Assembly: GCA_015680685.1 (NCBI GenBank)
Contig: MNCI01001451.1
Coordinates: 675,591-739,590 of the forward strand
Source: Gnetum montanum
Taxonomy: Eukaryota; Streptophyta; Gnetopsida; Gnetales; Gnetaceae
Direction of reading: 5' to 3'
DNA length: 64,000 bases
Notes under the pieces: model-generated
Database searches by the model: none
What the model saw: only the letters and a program-made list of their open reading frames with translations
Told to the model about the DNA's origin: nothing
Position numbers and translations under genes: made by a program
Shown: positions 55,988 through 64,000 of the stretch, piece by piece
How positions within the stretch are numbered: the first letter of the stretch is position 1
Layout: each line of letters opens with the position of its first letter

Positions 55988-56824
55988 TGATGAGCAGTGA
56001 GGTACCCCTACGCTCAACCATTCGAATACGAGCATGTATGCATGATCTAGTCGAACTCTGCCAATGGACTAGTTGTAGCACCTAGATAGTTATACATTGA
56101 TTGCAGTTCATTGTCTTCCCACATGGACTAGTATTTGCTTTATCACGTATGGTTTAGTCCAAATTGAGGTGTATGATGTGGTTTCTACTACTATGTTACT
56201 CCTAAAGAAAATGAGGAATAACTTGATTAAGCTAATAAGAAATAGAGAATAAAATCTAAACTAGCCTAAGTGTGATGAGCATCTATTCTTAATCATCCAT
56301 ACGCATCTTGGACTTCATGTACTACTTCTAGGATTACCAGGTATACATCACTCGAAACACTACTTGATACGCTACTAGGTTACCATATAGTTACACTTAA
56401 ATGTTCGTGATTAAGACGTACTCATTCCGCGTTAGCAACAGAAATAGTAAATGAAGATAAAAGAAATATTAACTAAGAAAATAAAAATAAATAATTAATA
56501 ATTAAACAATTAAAAACTAAGAGAATGCTAGAATGATGGAGTAATCTCAATCTTTATTGTCGATCATGTGCATGTCCAAATACGTCACACTCGAACAAAT
56601 GTCTCATATAATTACAAGCATCACACTGTGGGCATGCACTTGGGAATGAACTAAAAACTAACAAAGAGATTCGACCCAAAGACTTACCAAAAAACTCCTC
56701 ATAGTGCATCTAAATGCTATATTTATAGGCTAACACAAGAATCATGATATCATATCTAGGCTATGATATCACATACCCAATATCGTGTATTCAATATCGG
56801 GGCCTAGCAAACTGCGATTCATCA
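55988..56824 (-). repeat. A2 5' LTR
   Basis: 837 bp, TGATGAGCAGTGAGG...GCGATTCATCA. Minus TATAAATATAG near 56718-56727, GATATC-type words upstream (56745-56800). Confidence 0.9.
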
Positions 56825-56829
56825 ATCTT

Positions 56830-57448
56830 TACCATGCTTATGAGTAGAAGAGACATAATAACTATTGGGAAAAATACATTTACAATAAGTTTAAAGTTTG
56901 AATCCTTGAATTTTAACTTCTTGAATAAAAACAACATCTAGATAATTCCTACAAATATAGTCTCAAACTATATATCTTATTTGGGGCCCTAAGAGTTTCC
57001 TTATATTGCAAGAGAGATACTTCATTGTGAATGAGAAGATGAGAGAGGATCTCCCTCAACAACTAAGCCTTAAACAAATTCTTAGATTTAAAACTATTAA
57101 CTAAAGGATGATGAGTACCTGATCTTTTGTTAGAAGAATGAATATTATTTGCAACTGCTAGGGATTAGTGCCCTTTACAAAAATTGTTGAAGATAGGATT
57201 ATCCCATGTGATAAGGTGTAAGATTTCTAAGTAACTCACTCCTAGCCACTAGTAACTTTTCTTAGATTACCTTCTTGGTTTTGAGGATTGTTTGAAGAGA
57301 GAACATTAGTATCCTCAATATTCATATCTTTAGTATCTTCCTTTTTTGAGTCTAAAGAAGATGGGTTACCTGGAGAGTGCATCTCGATAGTAGCATTTCC
57401 TTGATCCATAGATATATTCTTCTCTTATAATTCTTTATTTACCTATTC
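56830..57448 (-). pseudogene. L1-type LINE, piece 1: ORF1 end and endonuclease start
   Basis: The ORF2 start is recognisable: MKYLSCNIRKLLGPQIRYIV from ATG 57025, matching the L1 endonuclease opening (MKxLSWNxRGL), then LDVVFIQEVKIQGFKL with the catalytic Glu. Upstream, 57400-57230 encodes MDQGNATIEMHSPGNPSSLD and SKKEDTKDMNIEDTNVLSS, a polar ORF1-like or linker segment. The piece ends at 57448 against the B3 gag. Confidence 0.75.
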
Positions 57449-58637
57449 AACTAAGATTGAACACTAAGGAGTATGTTTGATACTTATTGTTGAAGAGTTC
57501 GAGCATGGTACTCCATCTATGAATTGATTTCGGCTCCAAGGACCAGTACCAGCTTTCTACTTTTTTAAAGAGTGTCCTAGAAAAAAACTTAAGCTTTTGC
57601 CAATCATTTTCTATGTTTTGTAATGCATAAGCATCATGAAAATCCTGAAGATAGTTTTGTGGATTAGAGACATATCCTCCCTCAAACTTAGGGATGTTGT
57701 TCATATCCAATCACTTGATCTTACTATCTTTCACATGCCTTGTTAGAATTCTCATTGCCTCTGTGATGTTTAGCATGCTTCGGGTGGTGAGCAAAGGCTC
57801 ATCGTAGCCATGAACCTAGTGCCCATGATGCCCTCTACTATTCCTTCATTGATGGTGATGGGCCTCTCTTGAATGCCCATTCCCTAGATCTTGACTTGCT
57901 TGACTATCCCTTCGATCATCTTCATCATGATCGCATCCCCTGCGGCTTTGTTCAAAGCCAAAAGAGGAAGAAGATGATGACGAAGGTGAAGAGGAAGAAG
58001 GACTAGCATAATCATGGTGCCTGCCACCCCCTCTTTTATAGTCATAGCCACAATCATGATCATGCTACTTGTTCACATCCCTACCATGACTCTCCTCCTT
58101 AGATCTCCCTTTGTCATTGGATCCATTCTTGCCATAACTAGGATTATGTATTGTGGATTGCAAGTTCTGGTTTTGACCTCCTTCACTAAAGTCAAAAAGA
58201 GGAGTTTGTCTGTATGGAAAACCCCCCAAAGAAGGATTCTCCACCATCTTTTATGTACATTAGAATGAGGAATCATTGGACCACTTTCCCTTCATAGATT
58301 CATAACACTACTCTAGCTATCAATCCCTTAGACGTTGTGCATTGGTGAAATGATAATCCCTAGCATCACTATCCTACACAACATATTCAACATGAAGCCC
58401 TTGGATGCCTAACTGCATAAGAGTTTGGTGGAGCATCGCAGGAATGGATTGATCAGGCAACAACACAATGTTGCCCTCCATGTCTCACCACTACAATTGT
58501 TTATCCTGGTGTAGGACAAAGGTAAAATTGGATACCTACTCATCAGGATGAGCATATATCACTTTGTATTGTTGGGGCACCTACCGATTTACTTCGCCAA
58601 ACTTGGGCAGAGAATCACTCTTGTGAGAAGAAGACAT
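57449..58637 (-). pseudogene. B3 gag, 3' truncated
   Basis: Starts MSSSHKSDSLPKFGE at 58637. N-terminal block SNFTFVLHQDK then EGNIVLLPDQSIPAMLHQTL; a Ser/Gly-rich region near 57950; core MDMNNIPKFEGGYVSNPQNY, LQDFHDAYALQNIENDWQKL, RTLFKKVESWYWSLEPKSIH, LELFNNKYQTYSLVFNLS. The open ORF 57447-57710 includes the core. It ends at the L1 junction, so the nucleocapsid part and pol are missing. Confidence 0.8.
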
Positions 58638-58781
58638 CTTGTATTAGAAGACAAGAAATGCAGTGTGCTTTCTTATAATTCTTGTAGTTATTTTAATGTA
58701 TGATATGACTTTAGGGTTCATTCCAACGATGTTAAATAATTTTTTACTAAATCCTAGATAGTGCACATAACAAACTAAAGG

Positions 58782-58799
58782 TCCCCAACAATGGCGCCA
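58782..58799 (-). other. B3 primer-binding site (tRNA-Asp-type)
   Basis: Minus TGGCGCCATTGTTGGGGA; keeps the TGGCGCC core. Confidence 0.85.
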
Positions 58800-58800
58800 A

Positions 58801-59699
58801 TGATGAGCAATGTGTACACCCTATGCCCAACCATATGAATTACAAGTGTTCATGCGCAATCCAATTGAATTCTGCAGACCTTAAATTCCTAAGTACACTA
58901 GTTCTAGGAAGTGAAATTGAATCGTGACGATTGTTTTCTTCGCAACTACACTTGTGAAGCTTAGTTGTATGGTTAAGTGTAATTGGGGCACATGAATTGT
59001 TTTATTATTTTATATTTTATTCACCTATGATTGATAACAAGATAAAACTTAATTTATTAACCAATTTAACTAATTTGATTGCTAATGAATAACTAACTAT
59101 CCTAACATAAGCATCTTGTCCCACTTTCTATACACATCCTGAATGCATACAACAATGCTGACTCACTAAGCATTAAGTGTTGTTGGGATTGCCAAGTGCT
59201 ATATGTAATGCTAGAAGCGGTTGTACTTATGTGTTTAATCTATTTAGCTTAATTAGTTACTTAATTAAATTCTTACTTATCTTAATTAATCATGTAATTA
59301 ATGAAAACGATAATTGCATAAATAAATCATTAATCTATTCTAAGTGTTGTAAGGTTTGATCAAAAGGCTTGTCTTTATTGCTATTCACACTAGTCTGCTC
59401 AGGTACATCAGTGCTCAAATAAAGATTTGTACACGTTCTAACTCTTGCTACAAGCACTCAGAAAAATATTCTAACTTTCAAATGACAAGACTACAAGAGC
59501 TTTGCTACAATTTTGACAAGATATGCCATAAACATGGCTGGTGAGCATGTATTTATAGACTTTATTGTGGAGCTGTGTCAATGAGGCCCTATAAATGTAG
59601 CAAACGCTATGTCAACGTGGCCCTGTTGATGGGACAACACCATATCCATAGGGTAGCATTGATGGGGATTCATTGACGTGACACTTTGATGCTTCATCA
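58801..59699 (-). repeat. B3 5' LTR
   Basis: 899 bp, TGATGAGCAATGTG...GCTTCATCA. Minus TATAAATA at about 59549-59557; U3 has gtcaacgtggccctgttgat and cattgatggggattcattga repeats. Confidence 0.85.
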
Positions 59700-60147
59700 T
59701 ATGAGAACAAGATTTTATTGTATATAAACAATTGGGAGAGCTTAGAGTTTTTGGAGGAAATTTGTAACAAAAACTTTATTGCTTAAAATCATATCATTTA
59801 TTTATGTATGGCCTTACAATTTATAGAAAATGATTGGGGCCATACTTGGGGAACTTGAGAAGTCATGGCTAACAAAGAACTACAACTTATTACTAATAGG
59901 ATGTGTAACTATTACTTGTTCCTTTAGTCAATGTGCATTAATTTCCTTAATAGCTTTATGCAATGTGATGTTTTAAAACTTGTAATAGTTATTGTTTATG
60001 TGTCACAATGCATTCTTTGAATACCATGATTAATAGGCTACTAGGTTTGAAGCTTCAAATGACTTTGTTTATTGATGAAGTTTTGAATGACTTGTAAAAT
60101 GGATCTTTTAACAATAAAAAACTTCATTCTTGTTTTTATCACTTATG
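59700..60147. other. Spacer between B3 and hAT remnant
   Basis: AT-rich; may contain upstream parts of the hAT transposase too decayed to read. Confidence 0.35.
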
Positions 60148-60463
60148 TAGATTGCATCTTCTTCTATTGCTAAAAAAAATTGGTCCACTTTTTCTTTCAT
60201 TCATCATATAAAAGTAAATGACCTTACTCCAAAAAGATCTAAAAGATTGGTATCTTTTTTGTAGCATGATTAGATTTGAAGAAAGGAAAGAAATAAAATA
60301 TAGGCAATCACCTACTCTTCATTATGATGTTAATCTAGAAGATAATGATGTTGCAATAGAAGATGATAGAGGAAGTTATTCTATTGATTTAGTTAATGTT
60401 CTTGGAGTAATGAATCTTAATATTGATGATTCAACCCTTGAAGTAGATGATTACCATGCATAG
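60148..60463 (+). pseudogene. hAT transposase C-terminal (dimerisation domain) remnant
   Basis: IASSSIAKKNWSTFSFIHHI followed by KVNDLTPKRSKRLVSF (60150-60260) is the hAT dimerisation signature (SS..RNWS.F..IH...RN.L...R...LV). After a frame change comes RFEERKEIKYRQSPTLHYDV and an acidic tail (NLEDNDVAIEDDRGS), as at hAT C-termini. The 81-residue ORF 60218-60463 covers the second half. Upstream domains (BED finger, DDE core) are not readable and no terminal inverted repeats were found. Confidence 0.65.
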
Positions 60464-62440
60464 ATCATAATGAAATAGGGTTTACAAATTTACTCTTTAG
60501 AGTAGAGCAAGGAGAGAAAATAGGTTAAAAATTAGAATTTGAATAATGAAATAGGGTTTACAAATTTACTCTTTTGTGATTTGGAAAAAGACAAGACAAT
60601 TTTGTAACTCTATATACATAATGCTAAAATATTTTACAATAAATATGAGATTCAGTTCTTAATGTTTCATTGCAATCTTTTATGCAATATTTAAGCATTA
60701 ACAATATTTTGAATCTTCATTATACTTGTTTTATATTCTAAATGTTTTTTGTATGATACATGAGATTTAATTTTTTGAAAAAAAAAATAATATATTTAAA
60801 TTTTATTTGCTATGTCCTTGGCTACGAACTTATCCCCACTTTTTCTTGAGGCATACATACCTAAACATGTTTAGAATCTCAAATCCTTGATTCCTTGCTT
60901 TTACAAATCCAATTCGTTTGAAGCATAGGGCTAAAGCCATAGTTCATTTTGGACTATGGATATTGCATAAAGTTTTTTGGGATTGAACATTATTTAATGT
61001 TGTCAACCCTTTTATTTTTTATTTTTTCATTGTTTTGCTATTTAGAAAAGCACAAAAATACTATTTTGTTAGTTTATTAGTCATTTTACAGTAGCTTTCA
61101 AAGTTTTCATGACCAGGAATATAAGGTTCAATTTGGTTACAATAGTTTATTCCTAGGATAGTCCACAAAATTTTGATCTTAACTCAAGGGAATTCTTTCA
61201 CTCTATCTTGGTTAATTCTTTTGCAAGTGTCAACAAGATAAATTACCAACCCAAAAGTTTTTAGCTTTTGAAGGGATGATGCATCAAGAACTATTGTTTT
61301 TACCGTAGAAATGAAGAGACTATGTATCAAATTTTCTTGCTATGCTCTTCTGTTAAATAACTTTAGAATATTATTTTAGATATTCTAGCAAAGCTTTGCG
61401 TATGTAGACTTTTAAGAACTTTTAAATCATTGACCAAGGTATGGTCTAGATAAACAAAGATCTAAACTTTTGCAATCCTTCCTTGTAGTTCTACAATTAT
61501 GATTTATTTTTTTATGGTAAAGGATATTTGGTAGAGTCCATCTAGAATAATGCTTTTGGCATGATATTGCTAAAGTAGTAGAATAATGGTTTATAGCTTT
61601 GATAGAAATATTTTATAATTATTTTTACTATTACATTTTCTTGATGATGTTTTCATAACTCATAGCATATATGTTTTTGCTCTTCAATAGATCCAAAGGG
61701 TCTATGGACATCATAAAATTTTAGTTTTATATTTTTGGAACATTGTAGGAAAGAGTGATGCAATGTGAAGTGTAACTTTTCACTAATGTGAGGTAGTTGG
61801 ACTAGAACTAGGTTTTTTGCTTAAGAAATGAAGATTGGAACAATTGTAAGAAATTAAGATGAGAGGTAAAATGACCTAGAACCAAGTTCTTCACTTTGAA
61901 AAATAAAGATTGGGATGGTGGCCAAAAATTAAGATTGACCAAATCTTATACAGTTATCATAATGGCTTAGGCTCATGAATGAATAATAGGAAGTGTGATG
62001 AGTTGGTATGGACTATAGAGTATTTAGCTCTAAAGTAACACAGTGATACAGATTTGTACAAAGATAATTATGAGATGATATATATCTAAGGTGGATCCTC
62101 TATATTTTTTTAAATATACCACTTATGCTTAAAAGGCATACTTAACAAATAGAAAGGACACCATGGATGCTAGCCTAACATAGAGTTGATGGTTATGTGA
62201 CTCATAAGGTAAAAGCATGCATTCATTTATAGATATTTGTTTACGAAATGATAGGGAATGTCAAATTGAGAGTCAATTGATTATGTTCAAGTTTATCCAG
62301 AGGAGTCCAAATTCTCTTGATTTGGTTTCCATATCATTAATATTACCCCTTTACATTGATCACATTTTGTGAAAAATTGTAAAATTATGCAAAACACTCC
62401 TTTGCAACTCATCATTACTTGGTTGCACATGGCTGTTATT
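60464..62440. other. AT-rich DNA with no recognisable feature
   Basis: Includes an exact duplicate of the words gaaatagggtttacaaatttactctt (60473 and 60547, a 74-bp direct repeat spacing) and poly-T/A runs. No coding motif, LTR end or RNA gene seen. Confidence 0.4.
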
Positions 62441-63476
62441 ACTCGTGCATATACATATTAATTACAGGTAGAAGAGATACCCGAGTTCCATCACTTCCAT
62501 CTTTCCTATGCTAAATTAAATTAGGAAGCATTTTTAGGTCTCATTTGGAGAAGTGTGATAGAGTATCTTATGATGTCCGTAAGAAAAACTTTTCCATGTT
62601 AGCTTGTCTATTATGCAAGCAGGTAAGACTTAACATGCTTTTCATTCTTTCAGGTTAGTGGCTTCCAAGCACAATTTTTGTACGACTCGTTAGTGGTAAT
62701 GGATGGGGAACCTGAGATAAAATTCATCGAACAATTTTTTAATTAGCCTGCACGCATTTGATGGTGTGTCAGATCACATGATTAGCATGGAGAGCACTAG
62801 CCAGGTTTGCAGTGATCAGGTGCATTTTTTCAAAAATGTTGATTCAAGGTAGATCTGCCGTTAAAACTTGGGGATTACACCTGTAAACAACTGATGCGTC
62901 CTATTTCAAGAAAAACCTGCAGCAAAACACAATCCCTGTAAGTCTGGAATATGCTTAGAACATGTACGATTTTAATAAGGACAAACAAATAAACAACACT
63001 CACCTCTTTAAACGAGGACAACCAAACAAACAACACTCCCCTCCTCAGATAACCTTTCTTGCAGCTTGATGATCATGGTATCATCTTAAAAAAGCACAGG
63101 TAAAAACATATGTCGAGTCTCAACTCACGTACGTACACCTTGATCCTTCTGAAAAGAAGCCAAAGTATATATGGCTTAGGACGAATAGGTAGGGTCAAAG
63201 GGCATTGCCTTGACGGATATCGCTGAATAACCCAGAAAAGCCCAATAGTTGATCTTCAGAAAGTGAGAATCTGGCTAAGTTCTGCATATATTGAGGAGGC
63301 ACGAGGAGATGAATTCAGGATAAACCCTCTTTTGATGGTAATAGCAGGTGAAGGAATCTTAGTTACAATATTCAATTCCAAGAACATGGCTGAAAAGCCA
63401 TTGATATGAATGCATAATTTCATGGTTAAGAATGATCGGCTCCTGAATCAATCTACCTTGAAGGAAGCCAACCTAG
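62441..63476. other. Moderately complex unannotated DNA
   Basis: Base composition becomes less AT-rich from about 62900. Splice-like motifs (attacag at about 62467, ctttcag near 62653) precede short open stretches, but adjacent motifs give an impossible 31-bp intron and no family is recognised. Confidence 0.25.
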
Positions 63477-64000
63477 TTAAGGTACTGAACGGTAATAATG
63501 GAGGCGATTATAGAGGTTAGGCAAGTAGACGCAAAACTCGATGATTTTGAATAGAATTCTATAGAGAACAGTACACACCCTTATGGATTTTAAACCATGG
63601 GGATGAAGGCACCTCCACGAACACATGGGGGTGCGCAGCCTTAGGGGTGGGTCGGCAAGTGACGGCAAGCGCATTGCGGACGTTCAAGCTCATGGAGCAG
63701 GTCCAAAGTGTTGCGATGCTCCTCAGTATCCATAAAGTTCGCCGCTTGTTGGATGCCTTGCATGGTGGATTCCCGCCTGCTCCGATCCGCCGGTGAGTCG
63801 CCCGCATCCGGATGATAACGTGTTGAGGTTCGTCGGATTTGTCTCTGGAGCTCTCCCCAGGAGCTCTCACAACTAATACCAAGGATGAGGTAGGGGCATC
63901 GCCCCCCCTAAGCCACTGACGGGCACTGTGCTCGTGTGCCCGGTCAAGCTGTCTTTGTCTCTGCTCCTCCTTCTCTCGTAGGCACTCCTACTCCACTTTT
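63477..64000 (-). pseudogene. GC-rich coding-like segment, frameshifted, unknown
   Basis: Clearly GC-richer than the rest. One minus frame from the window edge reads LREKEEQRQRQLDRAHEHSA then RQWLRGGDAPTSSLVLVVRA; from about 63800 leftward a different frame looks more protein-like (RRESTMQGIQQAANFMDTEE then HRNTLDLLHELERPQC). A frameshift in between would reconcile them. I do not recognise the protein: it could be a retrotransposon gag-type ORF, a host exon or a pseudogene. It runs off the window edge. Confidence 0.3.

Larger units (their letters stand above)
47844..56824 (-). mobile_element. Element A2: complete pol-less Tat/Athila-like LTR retrotransposon
   Basis: Same layout as A1: 5' LTR (55988-56824), PBS, gag (55852-53469), spacer, internal promoter (52198-52285), accessory ORF (51694-48892), polypurine tract (minus CGTGGGGGTA next to 48705), 3' LTR (47844-48705). 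Flanks ATTTT (47839-47843) and ATCTT (56825-56829) are a target-site duplication with one transition. It is inserted in the L1 LINE. No pol motifs. Confidence 0.85.
57449..59699 (-). mobile_element. Element B3: 5' LTR plus gag fragment
   Basis: Family B 5' LTR (58801-59699), the best preserved tRNA-Asp-type PBS (58782-58799), and gag down to 57449, where L1 sequence begins. The remainder of B3 is not in the window. Confidence 0.8.

Noticed and set aside
62458-62760. Two possible exons with good splice-like borders (attacag, aagcag/gtaaga, ctttcag)
   Set aside because: The implied intron is 31 bp, too short for plants; the open stretches are short and of no recognisable family.
1-64000. CRISPR arrays, bacterial-type operons, rRNA genes, phage modules
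   Set aside because: None seen. Repeat spacing, base composition and gene content are those of plant transposable elements.

Overview
This 64 kb window is an AT-rich, intron-free patchwork of decayed transposable elements, as expected of intergenic (or giant-intron) DNA in a large plant nuclear genome. Evidence for a plant: Ty3/gypsy elements with tRNA-Asp-like and tRNA-iMet primer sites, plant-type L1 and RTE LINEs, a hAT tail, MITEs, and heavy G-to-A/C-to-T decay. The density of nested, long-dead elements suits a gymnosperm or another very large genome, but the species cannot be told from this. No intact single-copy host gene is visible. There are two weak host-gene candidates: a possible first exon near 17.1-17.3 kb (minus) and a GC-rich coding-like stretch at 63.5-64.0 kb (minus). 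Ns fill 36443-37284.

Layout. 0-1.2 kb: Ty3/gypsy RNase H/integrase remnant (+). 1.6-3.4 kb: a degenerate array of ~75-bp units carrying a hairpin motif. 5.0-6.3 kb: RTE-type LINE remnant (+). 6.5-8.0 kb: LTR-like repeat and Ty1/copia gag remnant. 8.2-16.2 kb: chromovirus-like Ty3/gypsy element with long LTRs, gag, dead protease, RT/RNase H, no integrase, and an inverted LTR fragment at its left edge. 16.4-18.05 kb: a second copy of the LTR-like repeat with a tRNA-like insertion, the candidate exon, and a MITE. 18.09-26.56 kb: element A1. 26.7-27.5 kb: two MITEs. 27.55-57.45 kb: one L1 LINE (minus) cut into three pieces by a tandem element complex (B1-B2, 28.67-47.19 kb) and by element A2 (47.84-56.82 kb). 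57.45-59.70 kb: fragment B3. 60.15-60.46 kb: hAT tail.

The main finding is a pair of related minus-strand Ty3/gypsy families of the Tat/Athila type (tRNA-Asp-like PBS, LTRs starting TGATGAG when read on the plus strand). Family B encodes gag, protease, RT, RNase H and integrase. Family A has gag but no pol. Both carry, at the 3' end of the internal region, a separate accessory ORF (up to about 920 codons; N-terminal domain with a PFPCLIKKLC motif, Pro/Gln linker, long coiled coil). Upstream of that ORF lies an internal block that looks like the family's own LTR U3 promoter: the same short repeats plus a TATA box, 440-510 bp before the ORF start in all three copies. This suggests that the accessory protein has its own transcript, and that family A is a non-autonomous partner keeping gag plus this protein while borrowing pol from family B.

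Insertion order can be read from target-site duplications: CAAGT for A1, GCGAG/GCAAG for the whole B1-B2 complex, ATTTT/ATCTT for A2, and CCAAG for a nested A-type LTR that contains the assembly gap.
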